This document shows, one piece after another, positions 21,891 to 33,878 of a DNA stretch of 64,000 nucleotides (position 1 is its first letter; every line of letters begins with the position of its first letter). A program made the translations under genes and the position numbers. Origin of the DNA: Mesorhizobium sp. RMAD-H1 (lineage in GTDB: Bacteria; Pseudomonadota; Alphaproteobacteria; Rhizobiales; Rhizobiaceae); contig NZ_JACHWN010000008.1 of the NCBI RefSeq assembly GCF_014191375.1, positions 124,001 to 188,000 on the forward strand, written 5' to 3'. The notes beneath the pieces were generated by a model, which searched no databases, had not been told where the DNA came from, and worked only from the letters and a program-made list of their open reading frames with translations.

Positions 21891-23150
21891 ATGTCCGGCA
21901 TCGAAAACCAGCGCGATCATGAAATCGTCATCATCGGCGCAGGCATCGTCGGCATTTCCATCGCCGCCTTTCTGGCCGAGGCGGGGCGCAAAGTGGTGCT
22001 CGTCGACCGCACCGGTATCTGCGAGGAAACGAGCTCGGGCAACGCCGCGGCTCTCGCCTTTTCCGACATACTGCCTCTCGCCTCCAAGGGGGTATTGGCA
22101 AAGCTTCCGCGGTGGCTCCTCGACCCGCTCGGGCCTTTCACCATCCGCCCCTCCTATCTGCCGAAGCTCGTGCCCTGGCTCTACCGCTTCTGGCGGGCAA
22201 GCGGGGAGGAGGCGCAGGCAAACAGCCTGCAGGCGCAGGCGGCGATGATGCGGCTTGCCGAAGCCGAGATGCTGTCGCTCACGAAGCGCGCCGGCATCGA
22301 GCACATGCTGCGGGAGGACGGATCGCTCGAGCTCTATGAAAGCGAGGCGGAGCTCAAGACGGCCCAACCCGGCTGGGACGAGCGGGAAAAGGCGGGCATC
22401 GCCTTCTGGCACATAAGGGGCGGGGAACTGGCGGAATACCAGCCCGGGCTCAGCCCCCGTTTCGTCGTCGGCAGCTTCGTGCCGGACTGGAAGACGGTGA
22501 GCGATCCCAAGCTTCTGGGCAAAGCGCTGTGGGCCTATGCGGAGCGCGCTGGCGCCCGGTTCGTCAAGGGCGAGGCGAAGTCCCTTGCCGCCTCCGACGG
22601 GAAGACCACCATCGGACTGGCCGATGGCCGCAAGCTGTCAGCGGGCAAGCTCGTCATCGCCGCCGGCGCATGGTCGCATCATCTGGCACGCCAATGCGGC
22701 GATGGCATACCGCTCGAGACCGAGCGCGGCTACAACACGACGCTGCCGGTCGACAGCTTCGATCTGAGGCGGCAACTCATTTTCGGCGGGCATGGCTTCG
22801 TCATCACGCCGCTCGAGACGGGGATTCGCATCGGTGGCGCGGTGGAATTCGGCGGGCTCGACCTCAAGCCCAATTATGCGCGCTCGGAGGCGATGCTGAA
22901 AAAGGCCGCGATGTTCCTGCCGGGGTTGAGGACGGAGGGTGGACGGCAGTGGATGGGGTACCGGCCGTCACTGCCGGATTCGCTCCCCGCCATCGGCCGG
23001 GCGAAAGGCCTGCCCAATGTCTTCTATGCGTTCGGCCACGGTCATCTGGGGCTCACCCAGTCCGCTGCGACCGGCCGCTTGATCCGCGATCTCGTTTCCG
23101 GGCAAACTCCGGCGATCGACCTCGCGCCGTTCAATCCGCAACGTTTTTAA
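21891..23150 (+). CDS. FAD-dependent D-amino acid (D-hydroxyproline) dehydrogenase
   Basis: A 419-residue DadA/DAO-family flavoprotein. The dinucleotide-binding GAGIVG is at 16-21 after EIVIIG, followed by VVLVDRTGICEETSSGNAA and a C-terminal FAD segment near YAFGHGHLGLTQSAATGRLI. With an adjacent 4-hydroxyproline epimerase, the likely substrate is cis-4-hydroxy-D-proline, oxidised to a pyrroline carboxylate that passes electrons to the respiratory chain. AAAGGA precedes the ATG. It ends 12 bp before the epimerase gene. Substrate is inferred from context; family is clear. Confidence 0.88.
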   Translation: MSGIENQRDHEIVIIGAGIVGISIAAFLAEAGRKVVLVDRTGICEETSSGNAAALAFSDILPLASKGVLAKLPRWLLDPLGPFTIRPSYLPKLVPWLYRFWRASGEEAQANSLQAQAAMMRLAEAEMLSLTKRAGIEHMLREDGSLELYESEAELKTAQPGWDEREKAGIAFWHIRGGELAEYQPGLSPRFVVGSFVPDWKTVSDPKLLGKALWAYAERAGARFVKGEAKSLAASDGKTTIGLADGRKLSAGKLVIAAGAWSHHLARQCGDGIPLETERGYNTTLPVDSFDLRRQLIFGGHGFVITPLETGIRIGGAVEFGGLDLKPNYARSEAMLKKAAMFLPGLRTEGGRQWMGYRPSLPDSLPAIGRAKGLPNVFYAFGHGHLGLTQSAATGRLIRDLVSGQTPAIDLAPFNPQRF

Positions 23151-23162
23151 GGTTCCAGACCC

Positions 23163-24164
23163 ATGGCCAGGCATTCCTTCTTCTGCATCGACGGACACAC
23201 CTGCGGCAATCCCGTAAGGCTGGTGGCAGGCGGCGGCCCCAACCTGGAGGGCGCCAACATGATGGAGAAGCGGGCGCATTTTCTCCGCGAGTATGACTGG
23301 ATTCGCACGGGGCTGATGTTCGAGCCACGGGGGCACGACATGATGTCGGGCTCCATCCTCTATCCGCCGACCCGGCCCGATTGCGACGTGGCGGTGCTCT
23401 TCATCGAGACCTCGGGCTGCCTGCCGATGTGCGGTCATGGGACGATCGGCACGGTAACGATGGCGGTCGAGCACGGGCTGGTGACGCCGAAGACGCCGGG
23501 TGTCCTGCGGCTCGATACGCCGGCCGGGCTGGTCGTGGCGGAATATGAGCAGAAGGGGCAGCATGTCGAAAGCGTGCGGATCACCAACGTTCCCGGCTTT
23601 CTCTACGCCGAGGGCCTTGAAGTGGAATGTCCCGATCTAGGCCCGATCAAGGTGGATGTCGCCTATGGCGGCAATTTCTACGCCATCGTCGAACCGCAGG
23701 ACAATTATACCGACATGGCCGATTACAGCGCCCTGCAGCTCATCGGCTGGAGCCCGGTGCTGCGCCAGCGCCTCAATGAGAAGTACAAGTTCCAGCATCC
23801 GGAACTGCCTGACATCAACCGGCTGACCCACATCCTGTGGACCGGAAAGCCGACGAAGCCGGAGGCGCATGCCCGCAATGCCGTGTTCTATGGCGAAAAG
23901 GCCATCGACCGCTCGCCCTGCGGCACGGGGACTTCCGCGCGCATGGCGCAGCTGGCCGGCAAGGGCAGGTTGAAGCCGGGCGATGATTTTGTGCACGAGT
24001 CGATCATCGGCTCGCTTTTCCATGGCCGTGTCGAAAAGGCGGTCGAGGTGGCCGGGCGCCCGGCGATCATTCCCTCCATCGCCGGATGGGCCCGGATGAC
24101 GGGCTATAACACGATCTTCATCGATGATCGCGACCCATTCGCCCATGGTTTCGTCGTCGTCTGA
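23163..24164 (+). CDS. 4-hydroxyproline 2-epimerase
   Basis: Proline racemase-superfamily enzyme that interconverts trans-4-hydroxy-L-proline and cis-4-hydroxy-D-proline without cofactor. The 333 residues match rhizobial and Brucella relatives. Both catalytic cysteines are present: Cys90 in LPMCGHGTIG and Cys253 in SPCGTGTSA, which separates racemase/epimerase members from the Cys/Thr dehydratases. Second gene of the hydroxyproline unit. Later steps of the pathway (deaminase, semialdehyde dehydrogenase) are not in this window. Confidence 0.93.
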   Translation: MARHSFFCIDGHTCGNPVRLVAGGGPNLEGANMMEKRAHFLREYDWIRTGLMFEPRGHDMMSGSILYPPTRPDCDVAVLFIETSGCLPMCGHGTIGTVTMAVEHGLVTPKTPGVLRLDTPAGLVVAEYEQKGQHVESVRITNVPGFLYAEGLEVECPDLGPIKVDVAYGGNFYAIVEPQDNYTDMADYSALQLIGWSPVLRQRLNEKYKFQHPELPDINRLTHILWTGKPTKPEAHARNAVFYGEKAIDRSPCGTGTSARMAQLAGKGRLKPGDDFVHESIIGSLFHGRVEKAVEVAGRPAIIPSIAGWARMTGYNTIFIDDRDPFAHGFVVV

Positions 24165-24241
24165 AGCAATGTCGCATATCGGCTAGCCTCCATGGCTTCC
24201 GCCCGACAATGTTGCCCGCCAATGAGAGGAGAAAATTTCGT

Positions 24242-24280
24242 ATGAAAGGGGGTAATTAGTGGAAGAACCGGAAACCCCCT
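24242..24280 (+). promoter_or_regulatory. five-codon leader ORF and overlapping hairpin upstream of livH
   Basis: ATGAAAGGGGGTAATTAG (24242-24259) encodes MKGGN and is preceded by GAGAGGAGAAAA, a convincing ribosome binding site. AGGGGGT inside the ORF (24247-24253) pairs with ACCCCCT at 24274-24280. The 293-bp gap to livH contains no other gene; it also has CGAAGG...CCTTCG arms near 24308-24333. The layout resembles a translated leader that could report on ribosomes, but no regulatory mechanism can be proved. Confidence 0.4.
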
Positions 24281-24457
24281 AGCTCTTTAGTGAAAACACC
24301 TATAAATGCGAAGGGCGGCTTATTAGTCCTTCGTCTGATATAAAAACGGTTGCTTTCCGCGTTGCAGCGGTTAGGTGTAAAAAGGATCGGGGAACAAGGG
24401 AACCGCCCTAAAAAGGCAGGAAATAATGGTCCCGACCGAAATAAGGGTGGCTTTTCG

Positions 24458-25366
24458 ATGGAATATTTTATCCAGCAGTTGATCAACGGGCTGACGCTCG
24501 GCTCGATCTACGGTCTGATCGCGATCGGCTATACGATGGTCTATGGCATCATCGGCATGATCAATTTCGCGCATGGGGACATTTTCATGCTCGGCGCCTT
24601 CATGGCGCTGATCGTCTTCCTGATATTGACGACGTTCATCGGCGGTGTGCCGGTCGTCCTGGCGCTGTTCCTGATGATGGTCGTTGCCATGTGCCTGACC
24701 AGCCTGTGGAGCTGGACCATCGAGCGCGTGGCCTACCGCCCGCTGCGCGGATCGTTCCGCCTGGCGCCGCTGATCACCGCGATCGGCATGTCGATCGCGC
24801 TTTCCAACTTCGTGCAGGTCACGCAGGGTCCGCGCAACAAGCCGATCCCGCCGCTGATCAACAGCGGATATACGATCTACGGCACCAATATCACCATTTC
24901 GCTGAAGCAGATCGTCATCATCCTGGTGACGGCCATTCTGCTGGCGGCCTTCTGGTATCTGGTCAACCGGACATCGCTCGGGCGCGCCCAGCGGGCCTGC
25001 GAGCAGGACCGCAAGATGGCGGCGCTGCTCGGCATCAATGTCGACAGGACCATCTCGCTCACCTTCGTCATGGGCGCCGCGCTCGCAGCCGTTGCCGGCA
25101 CGCTCTATCTCATGTTCTACGGCGTGATCTCCTTCTCCGACGGGTTCATCCCGGGCGTCAAAGCCTTCACCGCGGCGGTGCTCGGCGGCATCGGCTCGCT
25201 GCCGGGGGCGGTCGTCGGCGGCCTGCTCATCGGCCTGATCGAAGCCCTGTGGTCGGCCTATTTCTCGATCGACTACAAGGACGTGGCGGCGTTCTCGATC
25301 CTCGCGATCGTGCTCATCTTCATGCCATCAGGCATTCTCGGCCGTCCCGAAGTCGAAAAGGTGTAA
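24458..25366 (+). CDS. livH: branched-chain amino acid ABC transporter permease LivH
   Basis: Inner-membrane permease of the high-affinity branched-chain (or broad) amino acid importer. 302 residues and about eight helices, starting MEYFIQQLINGLTLGSIYGL, with the family marks IGMINFAHGDIFMLGAF and AFTAAVLGGIGSLPGAVVGG. The ATG at 24458 is the family start. First gene of a livHMGF unit, directly before livM. Confidence 0.95.
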   Translation: MEYFIQQLINGLTLGSIYGLIAIGYTMVYGIIGMINFAHGDIFMLGAFMALIVFLILTTFIGGVPVVLALFLMMVVAMCLTSLWSWTIERVAYRPLRGSFRLAPLITAIGMSIALSNFVQVTQGPRNKPIPPLINSGYTIYGTNITISLKQIVIILVTAILLAAFWYLVNRTSLGRAQRACEQDRKMAALLGINVDRTISLTFVMGAALAAVAGTLYLMFYGVISFSDGFIPGVKAFTAAVLGGIGSLPGAVVGGLLIGLIEALWSAYFSIDYKDVAAFSILAIVLIFMPSGILGRPEVEKV

Positions 25367-25368
25367 CC

Positions 25369-26747
25369 ATGGCCGAGCTTTCCAAACCCCGTCCGGATTC
25401 CGCTTTTGCTTCGGCCATCCGCGAAGGCATCATAGCGGGCATCATCGCCTTCTTCCTGTTCGTGCTGATCGTCGGCTTCCGCGCGGACCAGAACATCAGC
25501 AACGAGCTCGTCCTCGACCAGCGCTGGGGGCTCCTGTTCAGCCTGGTGGCGATCGCCGCCGTCGGGCGCTTCCTGTTCAAGGCCTTCATTTCGCCCTGGC
25601 TGACGGCCCGTCTCAAGGCAAGGGAAAGCGCCAAGGTGGGCGAGGTGGCGGAGCCGTCCTTCTTCCGGCGCAATTTCTCGCGGCTCGCCATCGTCTTCCT
25701 GCTCGTCTATCCCGTTCTCATCGTCTCCACGATAGGCCTGCAGGGGTCGCTGAAATGGGTGGATAATTTCGGCGTCCAGATCCTGATCTATGTGATGCTC
25801 GCCTGGGGCCTCAATATCGTCGTCGGCCTCGCCGGGCTGCTGGACCTGGGATATGTCGCCTTCTATGCCGTCGGCGCCTACTCCTATGCGCTGCTTTCGA
25901 GCTATTACGGCCTGTCGTTCTGGGTGCTGCTGCCGATCGCGGGTATTCTCGCCGCAACATGGGGCGTCATCCTGGGTTTTCCGGTCCTGCGCCTGCGCGG
26001 CGATTATCTCGCCATCGTGACGCTCGCCTTCGGCGAGATCATCCGTCTCGTCCTCATCAACTGGACGGAAGTCACCAAGGGCACCTTCGGCATTTCGGGC
26101 ATTGCCAAGGCGACGCTGTTCGGCATTCCCTTCACGGCCGGCAAGGATGGTTTCGCGGCCATATTCGGCCTGCCGCTTTCATCGGCCTATTACAAGATCT
26201 TCCTCTATTATCTCATCCTGTTCCTGGCGCTCCTGACGGCGTGGGTGACGATCCGCCTGCGGCGCATGCCGGTCGGCCGCGCCTGGGAGGCGCTTCGCGA
26301 GGACGAGATCGCCTGCCGCTCGCTCGGCATCAACACGACGACGACCAAGCTGACCGCCTTCGCCACGGGCGCCATGTTCGGCGGTTTCGCCGGCTCCTTC
26401 TTCGCCGCTCGCCAGGGGTTCGTCAGCCCGGAATCCTTCGTGTTTCTGGAATCCGCCGTCATCCTTGCCATTGTCGTCCTGGGCGGCATGGGCTCGCTCG
26501 TCGGCATCGCCGTCGCGGCGGTGGTGATGATCGGCGGAACGGAAATCCTGCGCGAGATGGGCTTCCTCAAGCTCATATTCGGCCCCAGCTTCACGCCGGA
26601 GCTCTACCGCATGCTGATCTTTGGCCTGGCGATGGTGGTGGTCATGGTGTGGAAGCCGCGCGGCTTCGTCGGAAACCGTGAACCAAGCGCATTCCTGCAC
26701 AAACGCAAGCTGGTCTCCGGGGCCTTCACCAAGGAGGGACACGGCTG

Positions 26748-26748
<1 letters not shown>
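25369..26748 (+). CDS. livM: branched-chain amino acid ABC transporter permease LivM
   Basis: Second permease of the Liv importer. 459 residues. It begins MAELSKPRPDSAFASAIREG with an N-terminal hydrophobic region (IIAGIIAFFLFVLIVGF), as in long rhizobial LivM, followed by GLNIVVGLAGLLDLGYVAFYAVGAY and the EAA-like loop GRAWEALREDEIACRSLGIN. The start is 2 bases after the livH stop and its end overlaps livG by one base (TGATG). Confidence 0.94.
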
Positions 26749-28525
<1,777 letters not shown>

Positions 28526-28537
28526 GAGGGTATCGCT

Positions 28538-28900
28538 ATGCAGGGCATTCTCTACGAAGAACCGTCATTCTGGCTTTTCCTGTTCGTCACATGCTGCCTT
28601 GGCGGCTGGGCGGCATGGATGACGGGGCGGGCCTGCGCCCAGACGTGGCGCGGCTATGGCACCTTTCTGCTCTATATGATCCCGCTCGGCATTGCCGTGC
28701 GGTTCATCCACCATGCGCTTTTCGACGGCACCATGCTGTCGCTGCAATACTATATCGTCGACACGATCGTGCTGATGATCATCGGCACGCTCGGGTACCG
28801 CTATACGCGCACCAACCAGATGGTGCGCCAGTATAGTTGGCTTTACGAAAAGGTTTCGCCGCTCTCGTGGAAGGAAAAGAAAGGTAACCCGGCATCCTGA
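28538..28900 (+). CDS. small membrane protein within the liv operon (DUF6867-like)
   Basis: A 120-residue protein with three hydrophobic segments ([55 protein letters not shown]) and a basic tail. It sits 12 bp after livF and before the binding-protein gene, with GAGGG ahead of its ATG, so it is co-transcribed with the transporter. Such a gene recurs in rhizobial liv clusters; I believe it corresponds to DUF6867, but no role is known. Confidence 0.7.
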   Translation: MQGILYEEPSFWLFLFVTCCLGGWAAWMTGRACAQTWRGYGTFLLYMIPLGIAVRFIHHALFDGTMLSLQYYIVDTIVLMIIGTLGYRYTRTNQMVRQYSWLYEKVSPLSWKEKKGNPAS

Positions 28901-29030
28901 CCGGGTTCATCTAACCAATCGCGCTGGCGCCAAAGTGAATCAGCGTGACAAGCGCCGGGAAATCGGCAAGTGTGTGAACAGGCGGTGCGGCTCGCATCGC
29001 GTGGGGTCCAAAAAAATGGGAGTTATTCGC

Positions 29031-30146
29031 ATGAAAAAGTCACTGTTTTCCGGCGTTGCCCTGGCGGCCATGCTCGCCTTCAGCGGCAGCGCCTGGGCCG
29101 ATGTGCTGTTCGGGGTGGGCGCTCCGATCACAGGTCCCAATGCCGTTTACGGCGCCCAGATCAGGAGAGGCGCCGAGGAAGCGATCAAGGTGATCAACGA
29201 AGCCGGCGGCATCAATGGCGAGAAGATCGCCATCACGATCGGCGATGACGTTTCCGATCCGAAGCAGGGCATCTCGGTCGCCAACAAGTTCGCCGCCGAT
29301 GGCGTCAAGTTCGTCGTCGGTCATTTCAATTCCGGCGTGTCGATCCCGGCCTCCGACGTTTATGCCGAGAACGGCATTCTCCAGGTGACGCCTGCCTCGA
29401 CCAACCCCGTCTTCACCGAACGCGGCCTGTGGAACACGTTCCGCACCTGCGGCCGTGACGACCAGCAGGGCACCATCGCCGGCAAATACATCGCCGACCA
29501 TTTCAAGGACGCCAAGATCGCCGTCATTCACGACAAGACGCCCTATGGCCAGGGTCTTGCCGATGAAACCAAGAAGGCGTTGAACGAAGCCGGCATCAAG
29601 GAAGCGATGTATGAAGGCGTGAATGTCGGCGAGAAGGATTTCTCCGCCCTCATCGCCAAGATGAAGCAGGGTGGCGTCAACGTCCTTTACTGGGGCGGCC
29701 TGCACACCGAAGCCGGCCTGATCATGCGCCAGCTCGCCGACCAGGGCCTGAAGGTGCAGTTCATTTCCGGTGACGGCATCGTCTCCAACGAGCTCGCCTC
29801 GATCGCCGGCGACGCCGTTGCCGGAACGCTCAACACCTTCGGTCCGGATCCGCGCACCAATCCGGCCAATGCGGATCTCGTGAAGAAGTTCCGCGATGCC
29901 GGCTTCGAGCCGGAAGCCTACACGCTCTATTCCTACGCCGCGGTTCAGGCCATCGCCGCCGCTGCTCAGGCTGCCGGATCGAACGACCCGCAGGAAGTGG
30001 CGACCGCGATGAAGGAGAAGGGACCGTTCAAGACGGTCCTCGGCGATATCTCCTTCGACGAGAAGGGTGATCCGAAGCTCCCCGGCTATGTCATGTACAA
30101 GTGGCAGAAGGGCGAGGACGGCAAGTACACCTACATCCAGGAGTAA
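29031..30146 (+). CDS. livJ: branched-chain amino acid ABC transporter substrate-binding protein
   Basis: Periplasmic binding protein of the Liv importer, 371 residues. Signal peptide [20 protein letters not shown] ending in AWA, then the two-lobed Peripla_BP_6 fold starting [23 protein letters not shown] precedes the ATG at 29031; an upstream in-frame codon at 28935 adds only an unstructured lead. Last gene of the liv unit and followed by a strong terminator. Exact ligand range is not readable from sequence. Confidence 0.95.
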   Translation: MKKSLFSGVALAAMLAFSGSAWADVLFGVGAPITGPNAVYGAQIRRGAEEAIKVINEAGGINGEKIAITIGDDVSDPKQGISVANKFAADGVKFVVGHFNSGVSIPASDVYAENGILQVTPASTNPVFTERGLWNTFRTCGRDDQQGTIAGKYIADHFKDAKIAVIHDKTPYGQGLADETKKALNEAGIKEAMYEGVNVGEKDFSALIAKMKQGGVNVLYWGGLHTEAGLIMRQLADQGLKVQFISGDGIVSNELASIAGDAVAGTLNTFGPDPRTNPANADLVKKFRDAGFEPEAYTLYSYAAVQAIAAAAQAAGSNDPQEVATAMKEKGPFKTVLGDISFDEKGDPKLPGYVMYKWQKGEDGKYTYIQE

Positions 30147-30173
30147 GCCGTCTCGAAAGAGATCATGACCGTG

Positions 30174-30205
30174 AAATGCCCGGCCTTCGCGCCGGGCATT
30201 TTTGT
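30174..30205 (+). terminator. rho-independent terminator of the liv operon
   Basis: ATGCCCGGC-CTTCGC-GCCGGGCAT (30176-30199), a 9-bp stem followed by TTTTTG, about 30 bases after the livJ stop. Confidence 0.92.
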
Positions 30206-30389
30206 TTTTGCGTTCCGCCGCAACACACCGTTTGCGCTGCAGCATTTTGCGCTGTAAGCATTGAAAAACGGGTCCAGAGAGAACCGGCTTCCGCCCGAAA
30301 CGAACTATAAGAACAGGGGCGGCGCACCGGCTTCATCAGATGGAAACCGTTTGACCATTTGTCCGTCCTCGCAGTTTGGGAGACCTGCC

Positions 30390-33300
30390 TTGCCGATCAA
30401 GAAAATCCTCGTCGCCAACCGCTCCGAAATCGCCATCCGCGTCTTCCGCGCGGCCAACGAGCTCGGCATGAAAACGGTCGCCATCTGGGCGGAAGAGGAT
30501 AAGCTCGCGCTGCACCGCTTCAAAGCCGACGAGAGCTATCAGGTCGGGCGCGGTCCACATCTGCCGCGCGATCTCGGGCCGATCGAAAGCTATCTCTCCA
30601 TCGACGAGGTGATCCGCGTTGCGAAACTCTCCGGCGCGGATGCCATCCATCCGGGCTACGGGCTGTTGTCGGAGAGCCCGGAATTTGCCGAGGCCTGCGC
30701 CGAAAACGGCATCATCTTCATCGGGCCGAAGCCGGAGACGATGCGGCGGCTGGGCAACAAGGTGGCGGCGCGCAATCTGGCGATCGAAATCGGCGTTCCC
30801 GTGGTGCCGGCGACCGAACCGCTGCCTGACGACATGGACACGGTCAAGGCCATGGCCGAGAAGATCGGCTATCCGGTCATGCTCAAGGCTTCCTGGGGCG
30901 GCGGCGGGCGCGGCATGCGCGTCATCCGCTCGGCGGCGGACCTCGCCAAGGAGGTGACCGAGGCGAAGCGCGAGGCGAAGGCGGCTTTCGGCAAGGACGA
31001 GGTCTATCTCGAAAAGCTGGTGGAGCGCGCCCGCCATGTGGAAGTGCAGATCCTTGGTGACACCCATGGCAATGCCGTGCATCTCTTCGAGCGCGACTGC
31101 TCGATCCAGCGGCGCAACCAGAAGGTCGTGGAGCGCGCGCCCGCGCCCTATCTCTCCGATGAGCAGCGCAAGGAGCTTGCCGGTCACGCCCTGAAGATCG
31201 CCCATGCGACGGATTATATCGGCGCGGGAACGGTCGAGTTCCTGATGGATGCCGATACCGGCAAATTCTATTTCATCGAGGTCAATCCGCGCATCCAGGT
31301 CGAGCATACCGTGACCGAACAGGTGACGGGCATCGACATTGTGAAAGCCCAGATCCACATCCTCGAAGGCGCGGCCATCGGCAGTCCGGCTTCCGGTGTC
31401 CCGGCGCAAGACGACATCCGGCTCAACGGCCATGCCCTGCAATGCCGCATCACCACCGAGGACCCGGAGCAGAACTTCATCCCGGATTATGGCCGCATCA
31501 CCGCCTATCGCGGCGCGACGGGGTTCGGCATCAGGCTCGACGGCGGCACCGCCTATTCGGGCGCGGTGATCACCCGTTTCTACGATCCGCTGCTCGAAAA
31601 AGTCACCGCCTGGGCGCCGACGCCGGAGGAAACCATCGACCGGATGCACCGGGCGCTGCGCGAGTTCCGCATTCGCGGCGTGGCGACGAATTTGACCTTT
31701 CTCGAAGCGATCATCACCCACCCGCAATTCCGCGAAAATACCTATACGACGAAGTTCATCGACAACACGCCTGAACTCTTCGAGCATGTGAAGCGGCAGG
31801 ACCGCGCCACCAAGCTTCTGACCTATCTGGCTGACGTCACCGTCAACGGCCATCCCGAGACCAAGGGCCGCGCCCGGCCTCCGGCGGACGCCGCCCTGCC
31901 GCGCGTACCCTATGCGGGTGAGGGGACGATTGCCGATGGGACAAAGCAGCGGCTGGATGCGTTGGGGCCGAAGCAATTCGCTGAATGGATGCGGGGCGAG
32001 AAGCGGGTTCTCATCACCGACACGACGATGCGCGACGGGCACCAGTCGCTGCTCGCCACGCGGATGCGCACCTATGACATAGCCCGCATTGCCGGAACCT
32101 ATGCCCGCGCGCTGCCCAACCTCTTTTCGCTCGAATGCTGGGGCGGGGCGACCTTCGACGTGGCGATGCGCTTCCTGACCGAGGACCCGTGGGAGCGGCT
32201 GGCGCTGATCCGCGAGGGGGCGCCCAACATCCTGCTGCAGATGCTCCTGCGCGGGGCAAACGGCGTAGGCTACAAGAGCTATCCCGACAATGTCGTCAAA
32301 TATTTCGTCCGGCAGGCCGCGCAGGGCGGCATCGACCTGTTCCGCGTGTTCGACAGCCTGAACTGGGTCGAGAATATGCGCGTGTCGATGGATGCGGTGC
32401 TGGAGGAGAACAAGCTCTGCGAGGCGGCGATCTGCTATACCGGCGACATCCTCAACGCCGCCCGGCCGAAATATGACCTGAAATATTATGTCGACCTCGC
32501 TCAAGATGTCGAGAAGGCGGGCGCGCATATCATCGCGGTCAAGGACATGGCGGGGCTGTTGAAGCCGGCGGCGGCGAAGGTGCTGTTCAAGGCGTTGCGC
32601 GAGGCGACCGATCTGCCGATCCATTTCCATACCCACGACACGTCGGGCATTTCCGCCGCCACGGTGCTGGCGGCGGTGGAGGCCGGTGTCGATGCGGTCG
32701 ATGCGGCGATGGATGCGCTGTCCGGCAATACCTCGCAGCCCTGCCTTGGCTCCATCGTCGAGGCGCTGCGCGACACGGACCGCGATCCGGGCCTCGATCC
32801 CGAATGGATACGCAAGATTTCCTTCTATTGGGAGGCGGTGCGCACCCAATATGCCGCCTTCGAGAGCGATCTGAAGGGGCCCGCCTCAGAGGTTTACCTG
32901 CATGAAATGCCGGGCGGCCAGTTCACGAATTTAAAGGAGCAGGCGCGCTCGCTGGGGCTCGAGACCCGCTGGCACGAAGTGGCGCAGGCCTATGCCGACG
33001 TCAACCGTATGTTCGGCGATATCGTCAAGGTGACGCCATCCTCCAAAGTGGTGGGCGACATGGCGCTGATGATGGTGAGCCAGGATCTGACGGTTGCCGA
33101 TGTGGAGAACCCGGAGAAGGATATCGCCTTCCCGGACTCGGTCGTCTCAATGATGCGCGGCGATCTGGGCCAGCCCCCTGCCGGGTGGCCCGAAGCCTTG
33201 CAGAAAAAGGTGCTGAAGGGCGAAAAGCCGTTCACCGTGCGGCCAGGCTCGCTGCTCGCGCCCGCAGACCTCGACAAGGAACGCAAGGAGATCGAGGAGA

Positions 33301-33851
33301 AGCTCGGGCGCAAGGTCAGCGACAAGGAGTTCGCCTCCTATCTCATGTATCCCAAGGTCTTCACCGACTACGCGATTGCCTGCGAAACCTACGGCCCGAC
33401 CAGCGTCCTGCCGACGCCGGTCTATTTCTACGGGCTCCAGCAGGAGGACGAGGTCTTCGTCGATCTCGAACGCGGCAAGACGCTGGTCATCCGCAACCAG
33501 GCGATGGGCGAGACGGACGAAAAGGGCATGGTCACCGTCTTCTTCGAATTGAACGGCCAGCCGCGCCGCGTCAAGGTGCCGGACCGGGCGCATGGCGCGA
33601 CCGGCAATGGCGTAAGACGCAAGGCGGAGGCCGGCAACGACAATCAGGTGGGCGCGCCTATGCCGGGGATCATCTCGACCGTCGCCGTCGCAGCCGGCCA
33701 GCCGGTCAAGGCCGGTGACGTGCTCGTCTCCATCGAGGCCATGAAGATGGAAACGGCAATCCATGCGGAGCGGGATGGTTTGATCGCCGAGGTGCTGGTC
33801 CGCGCGGGTGACCAGATCGATGCGAAAGACCTGCTGATCGTCTATGGGTGA
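30390..33851 (+). CDS. pyc: pyruvate carboxylase
   Basis: Biotin enzyme that makes oxaloacetate from pyruvate and bicarbonate, the main anaplerotic step. 1153 residues, within a residue of the Rhizobium etli enzyme as I know it. The biotin carboxylase domain starts at the N-terminus (ILVANRSEIAIRVFRAA, ASWGGGGRGMRV). The carboxyltransferase domain includes TDTTMRDGHQSLLATRMRT, and the biotinyl Lys1119 is in EAMKMET. The family start falls on a TTG at 30390 (codes MPIKKILVANRSE) with GGGAG 8 bases upstream; no ATG fits. Monocistronic. Confidence 0.97.
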   Translation: MPIKKILVANRSEIAIRVFRAANELGMKTVAIWAEEDKLALHRFKADESYQVGRGPHLPRDLGPIESYLSIDEVIRVAKLSGADAIHPGYGLLSESPEFAEACAENGIIFIGPKPETMRRLGNKVAARNLAIEIGVPVVPATEPLPDDMDTVKAMAEKIGYPVMLKASWGGGGRGMRVIRSAADLAKEVTEAKREAKAAFGKDEVYLEKLVERARHVEVQILGDTHGNAVHLFERDCSIQRRNQKVVERAPAPYLSDEQRKELAGHALKIAHATDYIGAGTVEFLMDADTGKFYFIEVNPRIQVEHTVTEQVTGIDIVKAQIHILEGAAIGSPASGVPAQDDIRLNGHALQCRITTEDPEQNFIPDYGRITAYRGATGFGIRLDGGTAYSGAVITRFYDPLLEKVTAWAPTPEETIDRMHRALREFRIRGVATNLTFLEAIITHPQFRENTYTTKFIDNTPELFEHVKRQDRATKLLTYLADVTVNGHPETKGRARPPADAALPRVPYAGEGTIADGTKQRLDALGPKQFAEWMRGEKRVLITDTTMRDGHQSLLATRMRTYDIARIAGTYARALPNLFSLECWGGATFDVAMRFLTEDPWERLALIREGAPNILLQMLLRGANGVGYKSYPDNVVKYFVRQAAQGGIDLFRVFDSLNWVENMRVSMDAVLEENKLCEAAICYTGDILNAARPKYDLKYYVDLAQDVEKAGAHIIAVKDMAGLLKPAAAKVLFKALREATDLPIHFHTHDTSGISAATVLAAVEAGVDAVDAAMDALSGNTSQPCLGSIVEALRDTDRDPGLDPEWIRKISFYWEAVRTQYAAFESDLKGPASEVYLHEMPGGQFTNLKEQARSLGLETRWHEVAQAYADVNRMFGDIVKVTPSSKVVGDMALMMVSQDLTVADVENPEKDIAFPDSVVSMMRGDLGQPPAGWPEALQKKVLKGEKPFTVRPGSLLAPADLDKERKEIEEKLGRKVSDKEFASYLMYPKVFTDYAIACETYGPTSVLPTPVYFYGLQQEDEVFVDLERGKTLVIRNQAMGETDEKGMVTVFFELNGQPRRVKVPDRAHGATGNGVRRKAEAGNDNQVGAPMPGIISTVAVAAGQPVKAGDVLVSIEAMKMETAIHAERDGLIAEVLVRAGDQIDAKDLLIVYG

Positions 33852-33878
33852 GGGCAAACCCTCACCCACTCGAGGCGT

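Noticed and set aside
24691-25368. Upstream extension of the livM frame
   Set aside because: This part overlaps livH out of frame and has no LivM likeness; LivM starts at 25369.
30336-32849. 837-codon open frame on the minus strand opposite pyc
   Set aside because: Antisense shadow of pyruvate carboxylase, with His/Arg/Asp-rich non-family sequence.
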